A model generated the notes under the pieces. The model saw nothing but the letters and a program-made list of their open reading frames with translations. It was not told the DNA's origin and did no database searches. The translations under genes and the position numbers were made by a program. A stretch of DNA of 64,000 nt, from contig NC_083536.1 of the NCBI RefSeq assembly GCF_032362555.1, positions 1,736,001 through 1,800,000 on the forward strand. The letters are read 5' to 3'. The stretch is from Amyelois transitella. Its lineage: Eukaryota; Arthropoda; Insecta; Lepidoptera; Pyralidae. Position 1 is the stretch's first letter; each line of letters starts with the position of its first letter. Positions 38,129-50,020 of this stretch are shown piece by piece.

Positions 38129-38734
38129 CTAAAATACATGTCGGTGAAGTTGGCATAACAACTTTCAGCATATCAAAATTTTATAAGAGTTCTATTCGCA
38201 TCCACAATAGTTCTTTAGTTCCTGGTGGTTTTTAGAAAAAGTTCTAGTAAAATGATTTTTTTTTAAATTTTTGAAAAAATGATATACCAACTTCCGGTAG
38301 CATATCATTTCGGACCAATTGCAATTTTTTTGGTTGTTAATTGTTCATAAGGATCACTTTTATAGTTTTAGGTACTTCTAACAAAAAGTTCTGGCTTATT
38401 TGCTTCGGAAAAAAATATTAATGGGAACATGTACCTAGACGACATGATTTCACAAAATTGAATAATATATTTATTTAACTGTTACAGAAGAAAAAAACTT
38501 TCTTATTTTAAGTCTTGTACACTAAATCAAAATAAATATTGAAATAAAAAACTGTGTGAGAATAAAAACAAGCCCAAGACGGATGAAAGTTCAATTTAAC
38601 GATATTATATGAAATTCTTTCGAAGGAGTAAACATTTTATTCTAGCAAAATACAAACTGCAATAATACTGTAGAAGTGTAACTCATAAAAATCATAAATC
38701 ATAACAAATAAAAACATTTTTTATTACAGATACA
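38129..38734. other. AT-rich spacer before the satellite
   Basis: I see no coding sequence, inverted terminal repeat or recognisable element. A possible polyadenylation-like AATAAA is present, but nothing argues for a gene. Confidence 0.4.
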
Positions 38735-41316
38735 TCAATCTCTCACAATACTATCACCATATCAGTACTTTGATGAAATTATCGATGTATGTAAAACATC
38801 TAGAAAAAAAATATTTTCTAAGTCTAGGCAATCAGAACACTTCTGTTTTACATAGAACAGGTATATACCTATACACAAACATCAAAATCTAGACCAGAAC
38901 TCTAACAATACTATCAGCATATCAAGGGTGAACATCAATACTTTGATGAAATTATCGATGTTATTAAAACATCTAGAAAAAAAAATACTTTGTAAGTCTA
39001 GGCAATCAGAACTCTTCTGTTTTACAAAGAACAGGTATATACCTATACAAAAACATCAAAACCTAGACCAGAACTCTTATAATACTATCAGCATATCAAG
39101 GGTGAACATCCATACTTTAATGAAATTATCGATGTTAATTAAACATCTAGAAAAAAATATTTTGTAAGTCAAGGTAATCAGAACTCTTCTGTTTTACCTA
39201 GAACATCAACAGATCTATACAAAGACAGCAAAATCTGATCCAGAACTATCATAATACTATCAGCATATCAGGGGTGAACACAAATACTTTGATGACATTA
39301 TTGATGTGATTAAAACATCTAGAAAAAAATATTATGTAAGTCTAGGCAATCAGAACTCTTCTGTTTTACATAGAACAGGAATATACCTTAACACAAACAT
39401 CAAAACCTAGACCAGAACTCATACAATACTATCAGCATATCAAGGGTGTACATACATACTTCGATGAATTTATCGATGTTATTAAAACATCTAGAAAAAA
39501 AATATTTTGTAAGTCTAAGCAATCAGAACTCTTCTGTTTTACATAGAACTGGTATATACTTATACACAAACATCAAAATCTAGACCAAAACTCTAATAAT
39601 ACTATCAGCATATCAAGGGTGAACATCAATACTTTGATGAAATTATCGATGTTATTAAAACATCTAGAAAAAAAATACTCTGTAAGTCTAGGCAATCAAA
39701 ACTCTTCTGTTTAACAAAGAACAGTTATATACCTATACAAAAACATCAAAACCTAGACCAGAACTCTTATAATACTATCAGCATATCAAGGGTGAACATC
39801 CATACTTTAATGAAATTATCGATGTTAATTAAACATCTAGAAATAAATATTTTGTAAGTCTAGGTAATTAGAACTCTTCTGTTTTACCTAGAACATCAAC
39901 AGATCTGTACAAAAACAGCAAAATCTGATCCAGAACTCTCATAATACTATCAGCATATCAGGGGTGAACACAAATACTTTGATGACATTATCGATGTGAT
40001 TAAAACATCTAGAAAAAAATATTATGTAAGTTTAGGCAATCAGAACTCTTCTGTTTTACATAGAACAGGAATATACCTTAACACAAACATCAAAACCTAG
40101 ACCAGAACTCATACAATACTATCAGCATATCAAGGGTGTACACATCAATACTTTGATGAATTTATCGATGTTATTAAAACATCTAGAAAAAAAATATTTT
40201 GTAAGTTTAGGCAATCAGAACTCTTCTGTTTTACAAAAAACAGGTATATACCTATACAAAAACATCAAAACCTAGACCAGAACTCTTATAAAACTATCAG
40301 CATATCAAGGGTGAACATCCATACTTTAATGAAATTATCGATGTTAATTAAACATCTAGAAAAAAATATTTTGTAAGTCTAGGTAATCAGAACTCTTCTG
40401 TTTTACCTAGAACATCAACAGATCTATACAAAAACATCAAAATCTGATCCAGAACTCTCATAATACTATCAGCATATCAGGGGTGAACACAAATACTTTG
40501 ATGACATTATCGATGTGATTAAAACATCTAGAAAAAAAATATTATGTAAGTCTAGGCAATCAGAACTCTTCTGTTTTACATAGAACAGGAACATACCTTA
40601 ACAAAAACATCAAAACCTAGACCAGAACTCTTACAATACTATCAGCATATCAAGGGTGTACATCAATACTTTGATGAATTTATCGATGTTATTAAAACAT
40701 CTAGAAAAAAATATTATGTAAGTCTAGCCAATCAGAACTCTTCTGTTTTACATGGAACAGGAATATAACTATACAAAAACATCAAAACTAAGACCAGAAC
40801 TCTTATAATACTATCAGCATATCAAGGGTGAACATCAATACTTTGATGAAATTATCCATGTTAATTAAACATCTAGAAAACAAATATTTTGTAAGTCTAG
40901 GTAATCAGAACTCTTCTGTTTTACATAGAACAGGTATATACCTATACACAAACATCAAAATCTAGACCAGAACTCTAACAATACTATCACCATATCAAGG
41001 GTGAACATCAATGCTTTGATGAAATTATCGATGTTATTAAAACATCTAGAAAAAATATATTCTGTAAGCCTAGGCAATCAGAACTCTTCTGTTTTACAAA
41101 AAAAAGGTATACACCTATACAAAAACATCAAAACCTTGACCAGAACTCTAACAATACTATCACCATATCAAGGGTAAACATCAATACTTTGATGAAATTA
41201 TCGATGTTATTAAAACATCGAGAAAAAAAATATTCTGTAAGCCTAGGCAAACAGATCTCTTCTGTTTTACAAAGAACAATTATATACCTATACAAAAACA
41301 TCAAAACCTAGACCAG
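38735..41316 (+). repeat. Satellite array, block 1 (about 172-173-bp monomers)
   Basis: Tandem monomers share AGACCAGAACTC, ATACTATCAGCATATCA, TTATCGATGTTATTAAAAC and TAAGTCTAGGCAATCAG. Monomer starts at 38891, 39065 and 39237 are 174 and 172 bp apart. Four monomer types recur in order: starts at 38891, 39065 and 39237 reappear at 39582, 39755 and 39927, a shift of 690-691 bp. Later in the block the step drops to three monomers (about 519 bp). Each monomer has two short dyads (CATCAA-TTGATG and GATGTT-AACATC). Short open frames here are accidental. Confidence 0.95.
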
Positions 41317-41387
41317 GGGGCTTAGACAAAGTAACATTTTGAAAACGATGACGATGTTCGGCAATAAAAAAGTGTATGGGATGACAT

Positions 41388-42518
41388 AAGCCTTTTCCTA
41401 CTTTATATTAATGATCTTTGTAATATAAAAATAAAAAACGCAAAAATTTTCTCCTATGCCGATGATACGGCCATCGTTTTTAGTGCAAAAACTTGGATGG
41501 GTGTTGAGAGTGAGGCTGAGATGGGCATGTCTCTAGTATCGAAGTGGCTAAAAAATAATCTTCTTACACTAAATGCTAAAAAAACTAATTATGTATGTTT
41601 CTCTATAACTAACGCTTCTCAACCTAGTAAAGACTTCAGCATAAAAATTCACTCGTGTAACAATGTATCTATTAAGCAATGTAACTGTCCAACTATTACT
41701 AAAATGACACAGGTGAAATATTTGGGTGTTATCTTAGATCAAAGATTGTCCTGGTACGCTCAAATAGAACTCATTTCGTCAAGAATTAGAAAGCTTATTT
41801 GGTTATTTAAGACTTTAAGATATATAACACCTAAATCTACTTTAATAGCTGATTCCAAAAAACCAAAAAATATGCTGATTACTTTATATACATCTTTAGT
41901 ACAGTCCATTATTAACTATTGTATAACCGTATGGGGAGGTGCGTATAAAACCCGTTTCCTAGAAGTAGAAAGAGCTCAAAGGGGATTATTAAAGGTTATG
42001 TTCTTTAAAAAACGTCGTTTTCCTACTGAATCACTTTACCAAATAAGTAGTTTATTATCCGTCCGCAGATTGTACATCAAGCAGCTGCTCCTTAAAAAGC
42101 ACAAAACCTTGTCGTTTGAACAAGAAAAGTTAAATAAAAGACGAAAGCATAACGTAGTTGAGATACCAATCACAAAAACCAATTTTGCCAGTAATCAATA
42201 TCATAAACGGTCTTGCTACCTATACAATAAAATAAACAAAGAACTTGAGATATACTCGAAGCCTTATTATGACGTAAAAGCTATCCTAAATAGTTGGCTA
42301 TTAAATTTAACCTACTCTGATACAGAAATTTTATTATATGACTAGAATGTAGTTATAATAACTATTGTTAACTTTGCATACTTGTAGTTTACACGTCTAG
42401 ATCAACCCTGTAAATGTAGAAAGAAGAGCGGAGCCTCCTGACACAAGCATCTTTTGATCGCTTAAAAGGAGGATCCAACACCTAGTTATAAGATCTATCT
42501 GTAAATGAGAAATAAATA

Positions 42519-42550
<32 letters not shown>

Positions 42551-42553
42551 TTC
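41388..42553 (+). mobile_element. 5'-truncated LINE, CR1/Jockey-type
   Basis: The copy starts inside the RT (coding LFLLYINDLC) and ends with a T-rich and A-rich tail near 42515-42553. Its coding part is related to, but not the same as, the LINE at 42745-48050. I could not find a clear target duplication. Confidence 0.75.
41390..42345 (+). pseudogene. LINE ORF2 C-terminal part
   Basis: The frame begins with LYINDLC and FSYADDTAIVF (RT palm). It continues through LLTLNAKKTNYVCF, VKYLGVILDQRLSW, INYCITVWGG and a C-terminal TYSDTEILL resembling the ends of the other LINE ORF2 proteins here. The reading frame is open to its natural stop at 42345; only the 5' part is missing. Confidence 0.85.
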
Positions 42554-42744
42554 GCTACATCACGTGATCGATCGAGATCGATAGCAAAATTGGTAGACAA
42601 TGTTTACATTCATGTCGAAAACGAAGCGAAATCGTCAATTAGCGAATTGTTTATTCGCCTATTTCAATACAAATGCGTAGCCAAGCGGCACTTTTGACGT
42701 TCGCTTTCTCTTCGGGGGCGATCGTACGATTCGACATGTGCGAC
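42554..42744. other. Harbinger interior sequence, non-coding
   Basis: This stretch lies between two LINE insertions and is rich in CGAT motifs, as is the right end of the Harbinger element. I see no gene in it. Confidence 0.4.
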
Positions 42745-43093
42745 ATAATATATAATATAATAATTTCTTTATTCACTTCTCACAAGGATATGGGTACATA
42801 AGTAGTTCACAATTTCAAGGTTGACATACATGTTGTGCAAAGAGAAATACCTAGTCCTTGTGAGAGTCTGGAGTCTGAACTAGGTCGAAACCTGTACTAC
42901 AGATCTCCAGGCTCCCTCCCAATACATAATCAAGTGATCAACATTTTTGTAAGAAAGTGAACGTTCGAATATGAAAGAAAAAAATACATGCTTTGAAAAG
43001 AAGTTAAATATTTATAATATATTTTTCTTTTTAGTTCCCATTAAATGATTACAAAAAATGAGTAGTATGTGTACAAATAACAGTCCTATGATC

Positions 43094-46078
43094 TTATTTT
43101 AAAACATCTAACAAGTTTTCAGTATCCTCATAAGATAAGGTAAGTAACCATGCAGAAACATTCCTTTTGCACTGGTATTTTGTATTTGTGTAAATAGAAA
43201 TCTTTTTATGTATTTTACTATATAGGTAAGGTCCTAAAAAGGAGAAAAATTTATGTGCAAAAAGAGTATCACAACATTTTATTTTACAAATATTATGAGA
43301 TTTGCGTTTTTTTAATAAGGCTTCATCGAAATGCATCTTTCCATGTTGTGTGAGAATAGTTGCTACAATGAACAGTTGTCGGATTGTAAGAACTTCACAT
43401 TCTTGATACAGAGTTTTAGTGGGATAAAGAATGTTTTTAAATTTAGATATTTTTAAAATTCCTCTTTGTGCAACCTCAAGTGGTTTCAGAATTGTTTTAG
43501 GAGCACCACCCCATATCAAGATGCAGTATGTTGCTACGGTTTGACATAGAGCAAAGTATATTAATTTTAGAGTTTTAGGCTTCACACAGTGTCTTAGTTT
43601 CTTAAAAACCACCATGAGTTTCCGTAGTCTGTTTGTGACAGAATTTATATGTCTTTTGAAGCTAAGATTATTATCATATATTACACCTAAATATTTTAGA
43701 TAAGTTGTGTTTTCTAAATGTGGACAATTACAAGAGCCAGAATCTTAAGCGCATTTATGTATTATCAAATTTAATTTTAAGTTTTGACTACTGATGGTAT
43801 TTCTAATGGAAAAGCAAATGTATTTTGTTTTATTTGTATTAAGAGATAGCTCATTGTTATTTAGCATAGCTGTTATATCATTTAGTCCATTCTGAGCAGC
43901 CTCAAAAACTTCTCTCCAGGAATCAGCAGCAAACACAAGCGCTGTATCGTCTGCATATGCTACAAGTTTACCATGTGTTAATTCAGTAAGACATATATCA
44001 TTTATATAAATGAGAAAGAGAGTGGGACCCAGTATGCTGCCCTGAGGGACTCCGTGAGTAATGGGCATGGCGTCACTTGAGTACGTGCCTATCTTTACTT
44101 GTTGACTACGGCCCGAGAGATAGCTTTCGAAGATCTGCAACTGGACCCCTCTAACCCCTATGTCTTGTAGTTTATTTATCAAGATGGAAACAGAGACCGT
44201 GTCAAAAGCCTTGGCCAAATCAAGAAAAATTCCTAAACATTTTTGTCCTGCATCAAGATTTTGAGTTAAAAATTCATTCAGATCTTGAACTGCGTCTGTT
44301 GTGGATTTACCTTTTCGAAAACCGTGTTGGTTCTTTGAGAATATATTGTACTTTTCCAAATAATTTACTAGTCGATTATTAATAATTTTTTCAAGTATTT
44401 TTGAAAATGCTGGCAAAAGGGAAATTGGCCTATAGTTTCCGACACAGTTTCTGTCACCATCTTTGTAAATTGGAACTACAACAGATTTTTTAAGAGCCGT
44501 AGGAAAAATTCCTCTCGTAAAACACAGGTTGATAATATACGTTAGTATCGGGACTAGGAATGGTTTACAAAGTTTTATAATTTTATTTGATATTCCATCC
44601 CATCCGACCGAACACTCATTTTTTAGTCCGTTGATTACCGTGTTAACCTCTTCCTCGTCTGTTTCTGTTAATACTAGAGAATTTAATGTATTTTTTATCT
44701 TTTTATCAGCTGTTTTATTATGTTGTTTATTTTTTGTTATCTTATCTACGAGATTTTTACTAACATTTGTAAAATATTTATTTACTAAGTTTAAAGAGTC
44801 TTGTGGGTCAGGCGCTAGTGTTAGTAGTTCTTTAGGAGTAGAATTCGATTTATTTGAAATATTAGAAATAGCCTTAACAGCCTCCCACATTTTTTTATTG
44901 TCCTTACCTGCCTTTTCAACTTGATCACTGTCATACGTTTTTTTAACTGATTTTAAAAGTTCATTGCAGTAATTTCTATAACGTTTATAAGTTATTTTAA
45001 GGGTGTCGTTTGTGGGATCCTGCTTTTGCTTAAGATGCAGATTGTCCCTATTTTGTATGCAGCGGAGTAAGCCTGGCGTCAGCCAAGGTTTGATAATTCT
45101 TTTACGCCGTGAACTTTGATAAACTCTGGTATTTTTTTGGATTAGTTTACTTATTTCATCAATTAGGTAATTTATACAGAATTCCGGATCTTTTGATTGG
45201 TATATAATCTCAGCTTTTATTGTATTAATATCTTCAACTAAGGATTTTTCATCAAGGATTTTATGTACAATCGGTTCTTGTTTACATACACTAGTGTTTA
45301 ATAAAAAAGAAATTACTGGTTTATGATCAGTAATCGTGGCATTAGGAACTAGTGTAAGTGCTGGAAGATTTGATTTCAAAAAGACGTGATCAATACTCTT
45401 TTGACTAGCGTCACGGGTAACTAGAGTATGAGCAGGAAGAAGTCCATGATAAGCCATGACATTTAAATAATCCTCGGAACTCTGATCAATTTTATCAAGG
45501 TTAATTGCAATATTTATATCCCCCACATAAATAATATTTTGATATTTATTTAGCTTTGTTAAAAGTTCATTTAGAGAGGCCAAAAAAGGTGAGATATTAG
45601 AATATGAAGGGGAGCGATATGTGCCGACTAATACCGTTTGATTGTTCAGTTTTATAATTATACAATTTGCATCCATAAATATAGGTTCTTCAGAAGTTAC
45701 ATTGATGGTGTCCTTTACATAAACTACAACACCATCATTTTGTATAGGATTTCCAGTAGTGTAATAAGAGTTATAATTTTTTAGACTTGGAACAGAGTTG
45801 GTATTAGCAAGTCGACACTCGGTTAAGATAAGTATATCTATATCAGTTTTTATTCTATGTAATAGTATTTCAATTTCATTACAGTTGCAGTTTATGCTTC
45901 TTATATTTTGCGTCAATAGGGATAATTTAATTGTGGATCTAGGTATATGTTCTACAACATCTTCTACATTACAGGATATTGATTTATATTTAGTAGTGTT
46001 TTCTATATCATCATATATATTTAACTGATCAAAGACGGGATAGAAAAATTTATCATGTGTATCATCGTCACATATTTA
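43094..46078 (-). pseudogene. LINE ORF2: endonuclease and reverse transcriptase with one stop
   Basis: The frame starts after a stop at about 46079 and runs to 43094, broken only by TAA at 43745-43747. No early ATG is seen; the endonuclease proper begins near 45920 (LTQNIRSIN). The endonuclease blocks are LILTECRL, IIYVGDINIAIN, SIDHVFLK and ITDHKPV. The RT has VVVPIYKDGD, NYRPISLLPAFSK, QHGFRKGKSTTDAV, IFLDLAKAFDTV, HGVPQGSILGPTLF and VAYADDTALVF. The premature stop falls just after the RT core. The remaining C-terminus (KYLGVIYDNNLSF, TYCILIWGGAPKT, SYEDTENLL) is open. Confidence 0.88.
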
Positions 46079-47018
46079 ACAATTATTTGAAAAGCAGGAT
46101 ATTGGTACGTATTTGTGATAATGACAGTATTATTTTTGTATCTGAAAAATATATAGTGATTTTTAGTAGTTTTTGTTATGTTTTCTATCGGTAAGAATCG
46201 GTTAAGCAGGTAAGTTAAATATTTTATAGCTAATGTAATGTTTTCAAGTATATGTTTTGTATGTATGAGCGTGTATGAAATCCATAACATAAATGAGACA
46301 AAAATATTTTTTACATATTCCAACAACTTCTCGTGTGATAATATTATTATATTACTCAGATGAAATGAATGTTTTATTATTATTATTTCATTTCTGTTTT
46401 TTTAGGTTTCTAAGAATGTATGGACAGAAAATCATATCATCATACATGTAATATACATTTCTATATCTAGTAATCAATCGAGATGTACAAAAAAACAAAG
46501 TCCAACAAAAGCTTATCTTCCACACAAAGTTCATTTTTGTTGCAATAAAATCAATTATCTGTAAATAAATGTCTGCAATTATTGGGTAATATGACTCAAT
46601 TATTATTTGAGTAATATTGTTTCTAAAGTACAAGTAAATAGAAAATATTAAAGTAGAAAATTTTCTGTTGTATATTATTTACATATGTATAAATAGTTCT
46701 AATATGGAAACTCAGTTCTATTTTCTTACAAGTACTTACCAACATTTTAATGTTACGTAGCACAATATTCACATTCCACAAAGACCTATGCTCAAATCTA
46801 TCTGCAAATTTACCACCAAGTATATAGTTGATATAATTTAAGTGGGAACTGAAAAAACGAATCAATAATATTTCAAGTATATAATGGGAATTTAAGTGTG
46901 TATCACGAGGTTTGTATATTGTATAGAAAAAACATTTGCACCTAGGAGTTATAAACATGTTTATAACAAAGGGCCTTAAAAATAACACATTTCCATTAAA
47001 AAAGAAAGTCTGTAATAG
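46079..47018. other. AT-rich inter-ORF region of the LINE
   Basis: About 940 bp separate ORF1 and ORF2, far more than usual. Reading frames of 80-120 codons here have no recognisable domain and an AT-biased composition. It may be an unrecognised insertion or a genuine spacer of this family. Confidence 0.45.
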
Positions 47019-47873
47019 TCAACCTGATAGTAACTCACGCAGATTATCTTCGGATACTATTCTTATTACCTTAGCATCTTGCTGATTTTTCTGTTTGACA
47101 TATATTTTCCCATATGAGGTCCAGCACATATATTTATTGTGTTTCTTAACGAATTCCCTTGTCCGGTAATACAGCTCACTTGTGTGTTTCGTCAATACTT
47201 CATCAATGTAGATAGTGCAGGGCTCACCTGGTAATCCAATATGTGAAGTGTTTAATCTGTTATTTTGATTTTCTCTGTTATAGATTCTGAAGTTTTTAAT
47301 CACAGATGTTTTTAAGTTCACAGTGGTAAAATCGACTACTATGTGGTTATTTTTCACATTTTTTGATTTAAGACGATAAATATCTCGTATGTCTGAGTCC
47401 ATTATGGGTTTTTTTATCGTATGCCCGATGTTCTTGACAATATCCATGAGTACATTCTTGTTTTCAGTACTTTGCTTAGGAATATTTTTAATTTCTACGC
47501 GGGACATGCAGGAACCCGATTCCAAAAGTTCTATTTTTGATTCTAAAGTTTCAATCCGATTTTTGTATGAGTCATTTTCTCTTTCGAGACGTTCCATTTT
47601 CAAGATAACATCATCATATTTTAAAGATAGGAATTCAATACTTTTTTGTATCTCTAAATTTTGTTCCGTAATTGTGGTCAAAAAAGAATCCATTTTTGCA
47701 TTTTGTTTGTTTTCGAAAGAGAGAAATAAGGCTGTGATTTGAGGCATAAGCTCCGAATATATATCGTCTTGGTCTACATCCAGCTTTCTTTTAAATCTGC
47801 GAGTAATATTCGCGGAGTCGCGATCTCGTTGTTTTGTTATGACGTTTAGTTGTGTATCGGATCCTCCGCTCAT
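47019..47873 (-). CDS. LINE ORF1, coiled-coil plus FP25K-like domain
   Basis: The 284-residue protein lacks a PHD finger. Residues about 60-125 form a coiled coil (KMERLERENDSYKNRIETL). Residues about 130-280 form an FP25K-like RNA-binding domain (VEIKNIPKQ, NHIVVDFTTVNLK, TIYIDEVLTKHTSELYY, WTSYGKIYVKQ), closely parallel in order to the ORF1 at 318-1247. The start MSGGSD at 47873 is followed by a short charged segment. It probably coats LINE RNA. The frame is intact. Confidence 0.85.
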   Translation of the reverse strand: MSGGSDTQLNVITKQRDRDSANITRRFKRKLDVDQDDIYSELMPQITALFLSFENKQNAKMDSFLTTITEQNLEIQKSIEFLSLKYDDVILKMERLERENDSYKNRIETLESKIELLESGSCMSRVEIKNIPKQSTENKNVLMDIVKNIGHTIKKPIMDSDIRDIYRLKSKNVKNNHIVVDFTTVNLKTSVIKNFRIYNRENQNNRLNTSHIGLPGEPCTIYIDEVLTKHTSELYYRTREFVKKHNKYMCWTSYGKIYVKQKNQQDAKVIRIVSEDNLRELLSG

Positions 47874-48105
47874 ATTCAGTATTCAGTAACATGTGTTCGC
47901 CATAATAACGAAAGCTTGGGGGCTGTCGATATCGCTACAAAATGGCCGAAAATTACAGTCAGCTGTGATTTGTGTACAAGGGCTACGTTGCGTTAATACA
48001 GTTTTATTTATATAAAAATGCATTCTTTACGTTAATTGTGGGCTGCACATAATGAGAATACCTGGGTGAGGCGTCAAAGGCGATTTTCATTAAGAAGACA
48101 TATGT

Positions 48106-48246
48106 ATGGAAACGATTGAAGATATGCCGGAATTGTTGTTTATACAACATTTCAGGCTTGATAAAAAAACTTTTCGACGATTATGCGACGAACTAAAAAG
48201 ATATACTGAATTGAAAGGATCCAATGAAATTTCCCTGGAAGTGAAG
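48106..48246 (+). pseudogene. Harbinger transposase, first exon
   Basis: The 47-codon exon starts METIEDMPELLFIQHFRLD, continues KKTFRRLCDELKRYTELKG and ends LEVK. It is followed directly by the splice donor GTAAGA. This arrangement and the F-RL-K-TF-LC-EL pattern match the N-terminus of HARBI1-type PIF/Harbinger transposases, where an exon boundary falls here. The DDE-containing exons are not found: the intron is cut by the LTR element at 48435, and beyond it only non-coding sequence and the Myb-like exon remain. The exon is too short for a standard ORF search. Confidence 0.7.
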
Positions 48247-48436
48247 GTAAGAACTTTCATAAGGATTAACCTCATAGGGAAATAATTATACTTATCTCTA
48301 AACTTAGAATACTTATAGAAATTTCTATAGTCTAATCCTATAAAGAAAACCACACGAGTATGCAGAGACATTGACTGTACTCGACCTTGTGCCCCTGCAA
48401 CAGGCCTAGCCAGGTCCCCATGACTGTAACATAATA

Positions 48437-49757
48437 CTACTCTGTCAAGAAAGTAGCAGGAAAAGATCAATAATACACAAACTGTTTGTTATTCATCCAA
48501 ATTTATTTTATCACCTTCAAAATATGCTCCTTTAGAAACGATACACTTACGCCAACGAATAATCCAATCATCAAAACATTTTTTAAACGCTGTTTCCGGA
48601 ATTGAGGTCAGTTCTCGCCGCGAATTCTCTTTTATGTCTTCTACCGATTGAAAACGGGTGCCACGAAGTGGTAATTTGAGTTTAGGAAAAAGAAAAAAGT
48701 CGGCTGGAGCCATATCTGGTGAATATGGTGGTTGCTCGATGGTATTTGTTGAGTGTTTGGTTAAAAATTCGTTCACAATGATGGCCTTGTGCGAAGGTGC
48801 ATTATCATGGTGCAAAATCCAAGAATTTTCTTTCCACAAATCTGGCCTTTTTCGTCGGATTTGCTCTCTTAAACGCCGCATAACACTCAAATAATATTCC
48901 TTATTTACCGTTTGACCTTCCGGCAAGAATTCCGCGTGCACAACACCGCGATAGTCAAAGAAAGCAGTCAACATGACTATGACTTTTGAACGACTTTGGC
49001 GTGGTTTTTTCGGTTTCGGTTCAGTTGGAAGGCGCCATTCCGAAGCTTGTTGACTAGTTTGCATGTCAAACTCGTAAACCCACGTCTCGTCACCAGTAAC
49101 AATGCGTTTCATGAATGTTGGGTCGGAATTGACTCGTTCTAGCATGTCCTCAGCGATTCTCATGCGATTGAGTTTTTGAAAAAAATTCAGGTCTTTTGGG
49201 ACTAGCCGAGCGGCAACATGTTTCATACCCAAATTATTAGTTAAAATGGTACGGATCGACTCGTGAGATACAGAAAGTTCGGTGGCTATCTCTCTCAAAG
49301 TTGAATGAGGATTTTCAGTCACTATTTCCTTCACTTTTGCGATGTTAACTTCAGTTGCAGACGTTGATGGCCTACCAGAGCGAGGCAAATCTTCCATCAC
49401 ATCTCGACCGCTTTTGAACGCTTTGTACCACTCATAAGCACGAGTTTTTGATAAAGTCGATTCACCGTAAGCCTTCTGTAACATTTTCAGTGACTCCGAA
49501 CACGATATTCCATTGGCAATGCAAAATTTAAGACAAACTCTTTGTTCGATGTTTTTATCCATTATGAAATTAGCAATACACACTAGATATGATATAACTA
49601 AAAATAGCACTGTATTTAATGTAAACAACAGATGCAACTCAAACTCCGCGCCAAAATGGAAAACAGTTGTGCCAATCTAACAACAACAAAAAAAACAAAA
49701 ATTTGAATTTGGAACCATAAATAAATAATCCATTCCCGATACTTTTCTGACAGAATG
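48437..49757 (-). mobile_element. Mariner copy 2, complete
   Basis: A 1321-bp element with imperfect inverted repeats (CTACTCTGTCAAGAAAGTA at left, CATTCTGTCAGAAAAGTA read inward at right) and TA on both sides (48435-48436 and 49758-49759). It is the same length as copy 3 and nearly identical to it. Confidence 0.92.
48489..49562 (-). CDS. Mariner transposase (copy 2)
   Basis: The 357-residue transposase (from MDKNIEQ; the frame is open 25 codons further upstream) cuts the element out and inserts it at TA. The N-terminal half has two helix-turn-helix regions and the LPRSGRPST linker. The catalytic D,D34D is in TGDETW, HHDNAPSH and SPDMAPADFF. WVYEFDMQT and the C-terminal WIIRWRKCIVSKGAYFEG are typical mariner blocks. 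There are no breaks, so it may be active. It differs from copy 3 at only a few residues (for example VIVMLTAFF versus VKVMLTVFF). Confidence 0.93.
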   Translation of the reverse strand: MDKNIEQRVCLKFCIANGISCSESLKMLQKAYGESTLSKTRAYEWYKAFKSGRDVMEDLPRSGRPSTSATEVNIAKVKEIVTENPHSTLREIATELSVSHESIRTILTNNLGMKHVAARLVPKDLNFFQKLNRMRIAEDMLERVNSDPTFMKRIVTGDETWVYEFDMQTSQQASEWRLPTEPKPKKPRQSRSKVIVMLTAFFDYRGVVHAEFLPEGQTVNKEYYLSVMRRLREQIRRKRPDLWKENSWILHHDNAPSHKAIIVNEFLTKHSTNTIEQPPYSPDMAPADFFLFPKLKLPLRGTRFQSVEDIKENSRRELTSIPETAFKKCFDDWIIRWRKCIVSKGAYFEGDKINLDE

Positions 49758-50020
49758 TATAGCGGGCAACATTGTAGGCCCTTCCGGGGAGACATCGCGT
49801 CACCCTGCGCCCCCCTCGTCCATACCACGCCGTTCCCAGCGCCCGCGTCGAGGACCGCCCGTGCGCCTCATTGAACAAGTCAGTCTTTAAACAACGCGCG
49901 GACCGGTGCGGTATGCACCTCTTATTAGCGAGCGAGTTTTGTATTTCTTTTTTATAAGTTACCGAAGTAAAGTTGTTATCCCGTAGTTGGCTTTTACTTC
50001 TCAATCTCGCCAGCGCTATA
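49758..50020 (+). repeat. 5' LTR
   Basis: The copy matches 52411-52672 almost perfectly. The main difference is AGCGCTATA here versus CCGCTATA at the end. The mariner lies immediately upstream, at the first TA of the LTR. Confidence 0.9.

Larger units (their letters stand above)
42745..48050 (-). mobile_element. Near-complete LINE (CR1/Jockey-type) with FP25K-like ORF1
   Basis: A minus-strand element with 5' leader, ORF1 (47873-47019), ORF2 (about 46078-43094) and an ATT/ATA-rich tail ending near 42745. ACATAAT occurs at both presumed ends (about 42743-42749 and 48047-48053) and may be the target duplication, but this is weak. Both ORFs are essentially intact, with one stop in ORF2. The inter-ORF distance of about 0.94 kb is long. 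Confidence 0.75.

Noticed and set aside
38928..41300. CRISPR array or small genes in the satellite
   Set aside because: Whole 172-bp monomers are repeated with no unique spacers, and short frames such as that at 38928-39167 recur only because the monomer recurs. The genome is eukaryotic.
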